Source of the DNA: Thereva unica
Lineage: Eukaryota; Arthropoda; Insecta; Diptera; Therevidae
Assembly: GCA_949987705.1 (NCBI GenBank)
Contig: OX465286.1
Location: forward strand, 11,017,092 to 11,081,091
Direction: 5' to 3'
DNA length: 64,000 bases
Under the pieces are notes generated by a model, which saw nothing but the letters and a program-made list of their open reading frames with translations, was not told the origin of the DNA and ran no database searches. Positions 1 through 10,137 of the stretch are shown here, piece by piece. Position 1 is the stretch's first letter. Each line of letters opens with the position of its first letter. Position numbers and translations under genes: made by a program.

Positions 1-42
1 TTAAGATCCCAGCACTTTCGTGAAATCGACCAAAAATATCCC

Positions 43-56
43 AAGGGGTACCCCTT
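43..56. repeat. 14-bp perfect palindrome AAGGGGTACCCCTT (example from unit 1)
   Basis: The sequence reads the same on both strands and contains the KpnI site GGTACC. It is present in nearly every unit at unit positions 43-56. Many independent indels in the window begin, end or centre here: 2177, 13246, 16591, 17207, 26512, 30823, 39219, 40150, 46971, 56606, 58464 and 60486. It may extrude as a hairpin during replication, which is an inference. Confidence 0.9.
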
Positions 57-60
57 TGAA

Positions 61-83
61 AATTTTCCGGTTTTGGGAAAATT
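61..83. repeat. Inverted repeat, 8-bp arms (example from unit 1)
   Basis: AATTTTCC at 61-68 pairs with GGAAAATT at 76-83 across a 7-bp GGTTTTG spacer. It overlaps the self-complementary GAAAATTTTC just upstream. It recurs in each full-length unit. The later subfamily from 59250 onward changes the left arm (TTTTCC to TTTGCC), which breaks one pair, so strict conservation of the hairpin is not supported. Confidence 0.75.
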
Positions 84-121
84 CTGGAGTGGCCCTTTTT
101 TGGATGGGAAATTGTTAGGGA

Positions 122-134
122 CCTCCCAGGGAGG
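122..134. repeat. Inverted repeat CCTCCC-A-GGGAGG (example from unit 1)
   Basis: Six-base perfect arms surround a single central A. The motif is nearly invariant across the window; exceptions include 24781 (CATAGAGG), 3211 (CCAGAGAGG) and 33438 (CCAGGAAGG). The 3.1-kb insertion at 27533 lies inside the right arm of one copy of this motif. Confidence 0.85.
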
Positions 135-284
135 CTGTGAATTCAATCCCACCTCGGGCTGACCAGTATTTCCGAGATAATGGGCATTCTGCAGCCCCCC
201 TTGGGGAAATCACAAAAGAGGGGATAACTCCCGAACCCCTTGGAATTTCTGGACCAAATCAAGTGCGCTGAACTCGGGAGAGCG

Positions 285-301
285 AGCCCTTTCCAACGAT
301 A
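285..301 (-). other. CENP-B-box-like 17-mer (example from unit 1; one per unit)
   Basis: The minus strand reads TATCGTTGGAAAGGGCT. Against the mammalian CENP-B box YTTCGTTGGAARCGGGA, typed from general knowledge, 13 of 17 positions agree, including an uninterrupted TCGTTGGAA core plus the R position. Of the nine core positions usually considered essential, six match; T2, C13 and G16 do not. The motif sits at unit positions 286-302 of nearly every 311-bp unit. Some units carry a C-to-T or C-to-A change in the GGG part (for example at 598 and 1531). Whether any protein binds it is unknown. CENP-B-like boxes with partial matches are reported from many satellites and can arise by chance. Confidence 0.4.
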
Positions 302-310
302 CCCCATTCA

Positions 311-621
311 TTAAGATCCCAGCACTTTCGTGAAATCGACCAAAAATATCCCAAGGGGTACCCCTTTGAAAATTTTCCGGTTTTGGGAAAATTCTGGAGT
401 GGCCCTTTTTTGGATGGGAAATTGTTAGGGACCTCCCAGGGAGGCTGTGAATTCAATCCCACCTCGGGCTGAACAGTATTTCCCGAGATAATGGGCATTC
501 TGCAGCCCCCCTTGGGGAAATCACAAAAGAGGGGATAACTCCCGAACCCCTTGGAATTTCCGGACCAAATCACGTGCGCTGAACTCGGGAGAGCGAGTCC
601 TTTCCAACGATACCCCATTCA
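311..621 (+). repeat. Representative full-length 311-bp satellite monomer
   Basis: This is a full-length unit used here for coordinates. In unit numbering: a 14-bp perfect palindrome AAGGGGTACCCCTT lies at 43-56. An inverted repeat AATTTTCC / GGAAAATT with a 7-bp loop lies at 61-83. CCTCCC-A-GGGAGG lies at 122-134. CTCGGG / CCCGAG with a 13-bp loop lies at 153-177. A GGGA-TAAC-TCCC hairpin lies in the 222-233 region. Short A or T tracts (32-36, 59-66, 71-74, 78-81, 96-101, 109-111) recur at roughly helical spacing, so the DNA is probably curved. This unit carries the less common 'GCTGAACAG' variant near 470, shared with the units at 9827 and 14414. Confidence 0.95.
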
Positions 622-1394
622 TTAAGATCCCAGCACTTTCGTGAAATCGACCAAAAATATCCCAAGGGGTACCCCTTTGAAAATTTTCCGGTTTTGGGAA
701 AATTCTGGAGTGGCCCTTTTTTGGATGGGAAATTGTTAGGGACCTCCCAGGGAGGCTGTGAATTCAATCCCACCTCGGGCTGACCAGTATTTCCGAGATA
801 ATGGGCATTCTGCAGCCCCCCTTGGGGAAATCACAAAAGAGGGGATAACTCCCGAACCCCTTGGAATTTCTGGACCAAATCAAGTGCGCTGAACTCGGGA
901 GAGCGAGCCCTTTCCAACGATACCCCATTCATTAAGATCCCAGCACTTTCGTGAAATCGACCAAAAATATCCCAAGGGGTACCCCTTTGAAAATTTTCCG
1001 GTTTTGGGAAAATTCTGGAGTGGCCCTTTTTTGGATGGGAAATTGTTAGGGACCTCCCAGGGAGGCTGTGAATTCAATCCCACCCTGGGCTGACCAGTAT
1101 TTCCCGAGATAATGGGCATTCTGCAGCCCCCGTTGGGGAAATCACAAAAGAGGGGATAACTCCCGAACCCCTTGGAATTTCTGGACCAAATCAAGTGCGC
1201 TGAACTCGGGAGAGCGAGCCCTTTCCAACGATACCCCATTCATTAAGATCCCAGCACTTTCGTGAAATCGACCAAAAATATCCCAAGGGGTACCCCTTTG
1301 AAAATTTTCCGGTTTTGGGAAAATTCTGGAGTGGCCCTTTTTTGGATGGGAAATTGTTAGGGACCTCCCAGGGAGGCTGTGAATTCAATCCCAC

Positions 1395-1419
1395 CTCGGG
1401 CTGACCAGTATTTCCCGAG
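1395..1419. repeat. Inverted repeat CTCGGG / CCCGAG, 13-bp loop (example from unit at 1243)
   Basis: The six-base arms are perfect in the TC-type units. In CA-type units (CCAGGG) the left arm loses pairs, and in T174 units (CCTGAG) the right arm changes. The changes do not compensate each other, so the stem is not maintained by covariation. Confidence 0.7.
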
Positions 1420-2176
1420 ATAATGGGCATTCTGCAGCCCCCCTTGGGGAAATCACAAAAGAGGGGATAACTCCCGAACCCCTTGGAATTTCCGGACCAA
1501 ATCACGTGCGCTGAACTCGGGAGAGCGAGCCATTTCCAACGATACCCCATTCATTAAGATCCCAGCACTTTCGTGAAATCGACCAAAAATATCCCAAGGG
1601 GTACCCGTTTGAAAATTTTCCGGTTTTGGGAAAATTCTGGAGTGGCCCTTTTTTGGATGGGAAATTGTTAGGGACCTCCCAGGGAGGCTGTGAATTCAAT
1701 CCCACCCTGGGCTGACCAGTATTTCCCGAGATAATGGGCATTCTGCAGCCCCCGTTGGGGAAATCACAAAAGAGGGGATAACTCCCGAACCCCTTGGAAT
1801 TTCTGGACCAAATCAAGTGCGCTGAACTCGGGAGAGCGAGCCCTTTCCAACGATACCCCATTCATTAAGATCCCAGCACTTTCGTGAAATCGACCAAAAA
1901 TATCCCAAGGGGTACCCCTTTGAAAATTTTCCGGTTTTGGGAAAATTCTGAAGTGGCCCTTTTTTGGATGGGAAATTGTTAGGGACCTCCCAGGGAGGCT
2001 GTGAATTCAATCCCACCCAGGGCTGACCAGTATTTCCTGAGATAATGGGCATTCTGTAGCCCCGCTTTGGGGAAATCACAAAAGAGGGGATAACTCCCGA
2101 ACCCCTTGGAATTTCTGGACCAAATCAAGTGCGCTGAACTCGGGAGAGCGAGCCCTTTCCAACGATACCCCATTCA

Positions 2177-2463
2177 TTAAGATCCCAGCACTTTCGTGAA
2201 ATCGACCAAAAATATCCCAAGGTTTTGGGAAAATTCTGGAGTGGCCCTTTTTTGGATGGGAAATTGTTAGGGACCTCCCAGGGAGGCTGTGAATTCAATC
2301 CCACCTCGGGCTGACCAGTATTTCCCGAGATAATGGGCATTCTGCAGCCCCCCTTGGGGAAATCACAAAAGAGGGGATAACTCCCGAACCCCTTGGAATT
2401 TCTGGACCAAATCAAGTGCGCTGAACTCGGGAAAGCGAGCCCTTTCCAACGATACCCCATTCA
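2177..2463 (+). repeat. 287-bp monomer with 24-bp deletion
   Basis: CCCAAGG joins directly to TTTTGGG, removing unit positions 47-70. A GG is shared at the two breakpoints. The left breakpoint lies within the 14-bp palindrome. The same deletion is at 7091-7377, inherited through the block-A duplication. Confidence 0.9.
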
Positions 2464-4329
2464 TTAAGATCCCAGCGCTTTCGTGAAATCGACCAAAAAT
2501 ATCCCAAGGGGTACCCCTTTGAAAATTTTCCGGTTTTGGGAAAATTCTGGAGTTTCCCTTTTTTGGATGGGAAATTGTTAGGGACCTCCCAGGGAGGCTG
2601 TGAATTCAATCCCACCTCGGGCTGACCAGTATTTCCCGAGATAATGGGCATTCTGCAGCCCCCCTTGGGGAAATCACAAAAGAGGGGATAACTCCCGAAC
2701 CCCTTGGAATTTCTGGACCAAATCAAGTGCGCTGAACTCGGGAGAGCGAGCCCTTTCCAACGATACCCCATTCATTAAGATCCCAGCACTTTCGTGAAAT
2801 CGACCAAAAATATCCCAAGGGGTACCCCTTTGAAAATTTTCCGGTTTTGGGAAAATTCTGGAGTGGCCCTTTTTTGGATGGGAAATTGTTAGGGACCTCC
2901 CAGGGAGGCTGTGAATTCAATCCCACCTCGGGCTGACCAGTATTTCCCGAGATAATGGGCATTCTGCAGCCCCCCTTGGGGAAATCACAAAAGAGGGGAT
3001 AACTCCCGAACCCATTGGAATTTCTGGACCAAATCAAGTGCGCTGAACTCGGGAGAGCGAGCCCTTTCCAACGATACCCCATTCATTAAGATCCCAGCAC
3101 TTTCGTGAAATCGACCAAAAATATCCCAAGGGGTACCCCTTTGAAAATTTTCCGGTTTTGGGAAAATTCTGGAGTGGCCCTTTTTTGGATGGGAAATTGT
3201 TAGGGACCTCCCAGAGAGGCTGTGAATTCAATCCCACCTCGGGCTGACCAGTATTTCCTGAGATAATGGGCATTCCGTAGCCCCCCTTGGGGAAATCACA
3301 AAAGAGGGGATAACTCCCGAACCCCTTGGAATTTCTGGACCAAATCAAGTGCGCTGAACTCGGGAGAGCGAGCCCTTTCCAACGATACCCCATTCATTAA
3401 GATCCCAGCACTTTCGTGAAATCGACCAAAAATATCCCAAGGGGTACCCCTTTGAAAATTTTCCGGTTTTGGGAAAATTCTGGAGTGGCCCTTTTTTGGA
3501 TGGGAAATTGTTAGGGACCTCCCAGGGAGGCTGTGAATTCAATCCCACCTCGGGCTGACCAGTATTTCCCGAGATAATGGGCATTCTGCAGCCCCCCTTG
3601 GGGAAATCACAAAAAAGGGGATAACTCCCGAACCCATTGGAATTTCTGGACCAAATCAAGTGCGCTGAACTCGGGAGAGCGAGCCCTTTCCAACGATACC
3701 CCATTCATTAAGATCCCAGCACTTTCGTGAAATCGACCAAAAATATCCCAAGGGGTACCCCTTTGAAAATTTTCCGGTTTTGGGAAAATTCTGGAGTGGC
3801 CCTTTTTTGGATGGGAAATTGTTAGGGACCTCCCAGGGAGGCTGTGAATTCAATCCCACCTCGGGCTGACCAGTATTTCCTGAGATAATGGGCATTCTGT
3901 AGCCCCCCTTGGGGAAATCACAAAAGAGGGGATAACTCCCGAACCCCTTGGAATTTCTGGACCAAATCAAGTGCGCTGAACTCGGGAGAGCGAGCCCTTT
4001 CCAACGATACCCCATTCATTAAGATCCCAGCACTTTCGTGAAATCGACCAAAAATATCCCAAGGGGTACCCCTTTGAAAATTTTCCGGTTTTGGGAAAAT
4101 TCTGGAGTGGCCCTTTTTTGGATGGGAAATTGTTAGGGACCTCCCAGGGAGGCTGTGAATTCAATCCCACCTCGGGCTGACCAGTATTTCCCGAGATAAT
4201 GGGCATTCTGCAGCCCCCCTTGGGGAAATCACAAAAGAGGGGATAACTCCCGAACCCCTTGGAATTTCTGGACCAAATCAAGTGCGCTGAACTCGGGAGA
4301 GCGAGCCCTTTCCAACGATACCCCATTCA

Positions 4330-4602
4330 TTAAGATCCCAGCACTTTCGTGAAATCGACCAAAAATATCCCAAGGGGTACCCCTTTGAAAATTTTCCGGT
4401 TTTGGTTAGGGACCTCCCAGGGAGGCTGTGAATTCAATCCCACCCTGGGCTGACCAGTATTTCCCGAGATAATGGGCATTCTGCAGCCCCCCTTGGGGAA
4501 ATCACAAAAGAGGGGATAACTCCCGAACCCCTTGGAATTTCTGGACCAAATCAAGTGCGCTGAACTCGGGAGAGCGAGCCCTTTCCAACGATACCCCATT
4601 CA
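4330..4602 (+). repeat. 273-bp monomer with 38-bp deletion
   Basis: GGTTTTGG joins to TTAGGGACC, removing the stretch between the TTTTGGG tract and GTTAGGG (about unit positions 77-114). The same junction recurs at 8311, 13557 and 14141, so this deletion variant has spread through four places. Confidence 0.9.
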
Positions 4603-7090
4603 TTAAGATCCCAGCACTTTCGTGAAATCGACCAAAAATATCCCAAGGGGTACCCCTTTGAAAATTTTCCGGTTTTGGGAAAATTCTGGAGTGGCCCTTT
4701 TTTGGATGGGAAATTGTTAGGGACCTCCCAGGGAGGCTGTGAATTCAATCCCACCTCGGGCTGACCAGTATTTCCCGAGATAATGGGCATTCTGCAGCCC
4801 CCCTTGGGGAAATCACAAAAGAGCGGATAACTCCCGAACCCCTTGGAATTTCCGGACCAAATTAAGTGCGCGGAACTCGGGGGAGCGAGTCCTTTCCAAC
4901 GATACCCCATTCATTAAGATCCCAGCACTTTCGTGAAATCGACCAAAAATATCCCAAGGGGTACCCCTTTGAAAATTTTCCGGTTTTGGGAAAATTCTGG
5001 AGTGGCCCTTTTTTGGATGGGAAATTGTTAGGGACCTCCCAGGGAGGCTGTGAATTCAATCCCACCTCGGGCTGACCAGTATTTCCCGAGATAATGGGCA
5101 TTCTGCAGCCCCCCTTGGGGAAATCACAAAAGAGGGGATAACTCCCGAACCCCTTGGAATTTCTGGACCAAATCAAGTGCGCTGAACTCGGGAGAGCGAG
5201 CCCTTTCCAACGATACCCCATTCATTAAGATCCCAGCACTTTCGTGAAATCGACCAAAAATATCCCAAGGGGTACCCCTTTGAAAATTTTCCGGTTTTGG
5301 GAAAATTCTGGAGTGGCCCTTTTTTTGATGGGAAATTGTTAGGGACCTCCCAGGGAGGCTGTGAATTCAATCCCACCCTGGGCTGACCAGTATTTCCCGA
5401 GATAATGGGCATTCTGCAGCCCCCCTTGGGGAAATCACAAAAGAGGGGATAACTCCCGAACCCCTTGGAATTTCCGGACCAAATCACGTGCGCTGAACTC
5501 GGGAGAGCGAGTCCTTTCCAACGATACCCCATTCATTAAGATCCCAGCACTTTCGTGAAATCGACCAAAAATATCCCAAGGGGTACCCCTTTGAAAATTT
5601 TCCGGTTTTGGGAAAATTCTGGAGTGGCCCTTTTTTGGATGGGAAATTGTTAGGGACCTCCCAGGGAGGCTGTGAATTCAATCCCACCTCGGGCTGACCA
5701 GTATTTCCGAGATAATGGGCATTCTGCAGCCCCCCTTGGGGAAATCACAAAAGAGGGGATAACTCCCGAACCCCTTGGAATTTCTGGACCAAATCAAGTG
5801 CGCTGAACTCGGGAGAGCGAGCCCTTTCCAACGATACCCCATTCATTAAGATCCCAGCACTTTCGTGAAATCGACCAAAAATATCCCAAGGGGTACCCCT
5901 TTGAAAATTTTCCGGTTTTGGGAAAATTCTGGAGTGGCCCTTTTTTGGATGGGAAATTGTTAGGGACCTCCCAGGGAGGCTGTGAATTCAATCCCACCCT
6001 GGGCTGACCAGTATTTCCCGAGATAATGGGCATTCTGCAGCCCCCGTTGGGGAAATCACAAAAGAGGGGATAACTCCCGAACCCCTTGGAATTTCTGGAC
6101 CAAATCAAGTGCGCTGAACTCGGGAGAGCGAGCCCTTTCCAACGATACCCCATTCATTAAGATCCCAGCACTTTCGTGAAATCGACCAAAAATATCCCAA
6201 GGGGTACCCCTTTGAAAATTTTCCGGTTTTGGGAAAATTCTGGAGTGGCCCTTTTTTGGATGGGAAATTGTTAGGGACCTCCCAGGGAGGCTGTGAATTC
6301 AATCCCACCTCGGGCTGACCAGTATTTCCCGAGATAATGGGCATTCTGCAGCCCCCCTTGGGGAAATCACAAAAGAGGGGATAACTCCCGAACCCCTTGG
6401 AATTTCCGGACCAAATCACGTGCGCTGAACTCGGGAGAGCGAGCCATTTCCAACGATACCCCATTCATTAAGATCCCAGCACTTTCGTGAAATCGACCAA
6501 AAATATCCCAAGGGGTACCCGTTTGAAAATTTTCCGGTTTTGGGAAAATTCTGGAGTGGCCCTTTTTTGGATGGGAAATTGTTAGGGACCTCCCAGGGAG
6601 GCTGTGAATTCAATCCCACCCTGGGCTGACCAGTATTTCCCGAGATAATGGGCATTCTGCAGCCCCCGTTGGGGAAATCACAAAAGAGGGGATAACTCCC
6701 GAACCCCTTGGAATTTCTGGACCAAATCAAGTGCGCTGAACTCGGGAGAGCGAGCCCTTTCCAACGATACCCCATTCATTAAGATCCCAGCACTTTCGTG
6801 AAATCGACCAAAAATATCCCAAGGGGTACCCCTTTGAAAATTTTCCGGTTTTGGGAAAATTCTGAAGTGGCCCTTTTTTGGATGGGAAATTGTTAGGGAC
6901 CTCCCAGGGAGGCTGTGAATTCAATCCCACCCAGGGCTGACCAGTATTTCCTGAGATAATGGGCATTCTGTAGCCCCGCTTTGGGGAAATCACAAAAGAG
7001 GGGATAACTCCCGAACCCCTTGGAATTTCTGGACCAAATCAAGTGCGCTGAACTCGGGAGAGCGAGCCCTTTCCAACGATACCCCATTCA

Positions 7091-7377
7091 TTAAGATCCC
7101 AGCACTTTCGTGAAATCGACCAAAAATATCCCAAGGTTTTGGGAAAATTCTGGAGTGGCCCTTTTTTGGATGGGAAATTGTTAGGGACCTCCCAGGGAGG
7201 CTGTGAATTCAATCCCACCTCGGGCTGACCAGTATTTCCCGAGATAATGGGCATTCTGCAGCCCCCCTTGGGGAAATCACAAAAGAGGGGATAACTCCCG
7301 AACCCCTTGGAATTTCTGGACCAAATCAAGTGCGCTGAACTCGGGAAAGCGAGCCCTTTCCAACGATACCCCATTCA
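7091..7377 (+). repeat. 287-bp monomer with 24-bp deletion (duplicate of 2177-2463)
   Basis: It has the identical junction and position within block A, offset by exactly 4914 bp from 2177. One deletion event copied by segment duplication explains both. Confidence 0.9.
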
Positions 7378-8310
7378 TTAAGATCCCAGCACTTTCGTGA
7401 AATCGACCAAAAATATCCCAAGGGGTACCCCTTTGAAAATTTTCCGGTTTTGGGAAAATTCTGGAGTGGCCCTTTTTTGGATGGGAAATTGTTAGGGACC
7501 TCCCAGGGAGGCTGTGAATTCAATCCCACCTCGGGCTGACCAGTATTTCCCGAGATAATGGGCATTCTGCAGCCCCCCTTGGGGAAATCACAAAAGAGGG
7601 GATAACTCCCGAACCCATTGGAATTTCTGGACCAAATCAAGTGCGCTGAACTCGGGAGAGCGAGCCCTTTCCAACGATACCCCATTCATTAAGATCCCAG
7701 CACTTTCGTGAAATCGACCAAAAATATCCCAAGGGGTACCCCTTTGAAAATTTTCCGGTTTTGGGAAAATTCTGGAGTGGCCCTTTTTTGGATGGGAAAT
7801 TGTTAGGGACCTCCCAGGGAGGCTGTGAATTCAATCCCACCTCGGGCTGACCAGTATTTCCCGAGATAATGGGCATTCTGCAGCCCCCCTTGGGGAAATC
7901 ACAAAAAAGGGGATAACTCCCGAACCCATTGGAATTTCTGGACCAAATCAAGTGCGCTGAACTCGGGAGAGCGAGCCCTTTCCAACGATACCCCATTCAT
8001 TAAGATCCCAGCACTTTCGTGAAATCGACCAAAAATATCCCAAGGGGTACCCCTTTGAAAATTTTCCGGTTTTGGGAAAATTCTGGAGTGGCCCTTTTTT
8101 GGATGGGAAATTGTTAGGGACCTCCCAGGGAGGCTGTGAATTCAATCCCACCTCGGGCTGACCAGTATTTCCTGAGATAATGGGCATTCTGTAGCCCCCC
8201 TTGGGGAAATCACAAAAGAGGGGATAACTCCCGAACCCCTTGGAATTTCTGGACCAAATCAAGTGCGCTGAACTCGGGAGAGCGAGCCCTTTCCAACGAT
8301 ACCCCATTCA

Positions 8311-8583
8311 TTAAGATCCCAGCACTTTCGTGAAATCGACCAAAAATATCCCAAGGGGTACCCCTTTGAAAATTTTCCGGTTTTGGTTAGGGACCTCCCA
8401 GGGAGGCTGTGAATTCAATCCCACCCTGGGCTGACCAGTATTTCCCGAGATAATGGGCATTCTGCAGCCCCCCTTGGGGAAATCACAAAAGAGGGGATAA
8501 CTCCCGAACCCCTTGGAATTTCTGGACCAAATCAAGTGCGCTGAACTCGGGAGAGCGAGCCCTTTCCAACGATACCCCATTCA
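8311..8583 (+). repeat. 273-bp monomer with 38-bp deletion (second copy)
   Basis: It has the same junction as 4330-4602 and is offset by 3981 bp within block A. Confidence 0.9.
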
Positions 8584-9516
8584 TTAAGATCCCAGCACTT
8601 TCGTGAAATCGACCAAAAATATCCCAAGGGGTACCCCTTTGAAAATTTTCCGGTTTTGGGAAAATTCTGGAGTGGCCCTTTTTTGGATGGGAAATTGTTA
8701 GGGACCTCCCAGGGAGGCTGTGAATTCAATCCCACCTCGGGCTGACCAGTATTTCCCGAGATAATGGGCATTCTGCAGCCCCCCTTGGGGAAATCACAAA
8801 AGAGCGGATAACTCCCGAACCCCTTGGAATTTCCGGACCAAATTAAGTGCGCGGAACTCGGGGGAGCGAGTCCTTTCCAACGATACCCCATTCATTAAGA
8901 TCCCAGCACTTTCGTGAAATCGACCAAAAATATCCCAAGGGGTACCCCTTTGAAAATTTTCCGGTTTTGGGAAAATTCTGGAGTGGCCCTTTTTTGGATG
9001 GGAAATTGTTAGGGACCTCCCAGGGAGGCTGTGAATTCAATCCCACCTCGGGCTGACCAGTATTTCCCGAGATAATGGGCATTCTGCAGCCCCCCTTGGG
9101 GAAATCACAAAAGAGGGGATAACTCCCGAACCCCTTGGAATTTCTGGACCAAATCAAGTGCGCTGAACTCGGGAGAGCGAGCCCTTTCCAACGATACCCC
9201 ATTCATTAAGATCCCAGCACTTTCGTGAAATCGACCAAAAATATCCCAAGGGGTACCCCTTTGAAAATTTTCCGGTTTTGGGAAAATTCTGGAGTGGCCC
9301 TTTTTTTGATGGGAAATTGTTAGGGACCTCCCAGGGAGGCTGTGAATTCAATCCCACCCTGGGCTGACCAGTATTTCCCGAGATAATGGGCATTCTGCAG
9401 CCCCCCTTGGGGAAATCACAAAAGAGGGGATAACTCCCGAACCCCTTGGAATTTCCGGACCAAATCAAGTGCGCTGAACTCGGGAGAGCGAGTCCTTTCC
9501 AACGATACCCCATTCA

Positions 9517-10137
9517 TTAAGATCCCAGCACTTTCGTGAAATCGACCAAAAATATCCCAAGGGGTACCCCTTTGAAAATTTTCCGGTTTTGGGAAAATTC
9601 TGGAGTGGCCCTTTTTTGGATGGGAAATTGTTAGGGACCTCCCAGGGAGGCTGTGAATTCAATCCCACCTCGGGCTGACCAGTATTTCCGAGATAATGGG
9701 CATTCTGCAGCCCCCCTTGGGGAAATCACAAAAGAGGGGATAACTCCCGAACCCCTTGGAATTTCTGGACCAAATCAAGTGCGCTGAACTCGGGAGAGCG
9801 AGCCCTTTCCAACGATACCCCATTCATTAAGATCCCAGCACTTTCGTGAAATCGACCAAAAATATCCCAAGGGGTACCCCTTTGAAAATTTTCCGGTTTT
9901 GGGAAAATTCTGGAGTGGCCCTTTTTTGGATGGGAAATTGTTAGGGACCTCCCAGGGAGGCTGTGAATTCAATCCCACCTCGGGCTGAACAGTATTTCCC
10001 GAGATAATGGGCATTCTGCAGCCCCCCTTGGGGAAATCACAAAAGAGGGGATAACTCCCGAACCCCTTGGAATTTCCGGACCAAATCACGTGCGCTGAAC
10101 TCGGGAGAGCGAGCCCTTTCCAACGATACCCCATTCA
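9517..10137 (+). repeat. Start of a third block-A copy (2 units)
   Basis: The units at 9517 and 9827 match those at 1 and 311 in order, including the 1-bp loss 'TATTTCCGAG' followed by 'GCTGAACAG' and 'AATCACGTGCG'. One difference is GAGTCC versus GAGCCC at the end. After 10137 the array switches abruptly to A87/CA154 units, so this is a recombination junction. Confidence 0.85.

Larger units (their letters stand above)
622..5535 (+). repeat. Higher-order block A, copy 1 (16 units, 4914 bp)
   Basis: The units at 622-2463 match 5536-7377 at a constant offset of 4914 bp, including rare markers: the 1-bp loss in 'TATTTCCGAG', C-to-A 'GAGCCATTTCC', 'GGTACCCGTTTG', the 'CCCCGCTTTGGGG' insertion and a 24-bp deletion. 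Further along the offset steps to 4292 and then 3981 bp because the second copy lacks three units. The block ends with a 38-bp-deleted unit (4330), a unit with the 'AGAGCGGATAAC' and 'GGAACTCGGGGG' variants (4603), and two further units. Confidence 0.9.
5536..9516 (+). repeat. Higher-order block A, copy 2 (13 units, 3981 bp)
   Basis: This is a second copy of 622-5535 carrying the same rare markers in the same order, but three 311-bp units shorter. No clear counterpart exists for one of the units at 2464/2775, for the unit at 3086, or for the unit at 4019. The 38-bp-deleted unit reappears at 8311, and the '+GGAACTCGGGGG' variant reappears near 8850. Whole-unit loss is what unequal exchange between copies would give. 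Confidence 0.88.

Noticed and set aside
153..177. Conserved RNA-like stem CTCGGG/CCCGAG with covariation
   Set aside because: The common variants at 154-155 and 174 break pairs without compensating, and mixed combinations are frequent.
4866..5075. 69-codon plus-strand frames (also 8847, 16232, 41325, 41636, 41947, 42258, 47855, 48166, 48788, 56248, 57797)
   Set aside because: They begin at GTG and exist only where the GCGCGGAACTC variant removes a stop codon (TGA to GGA). They are satellite read-through and not genes.
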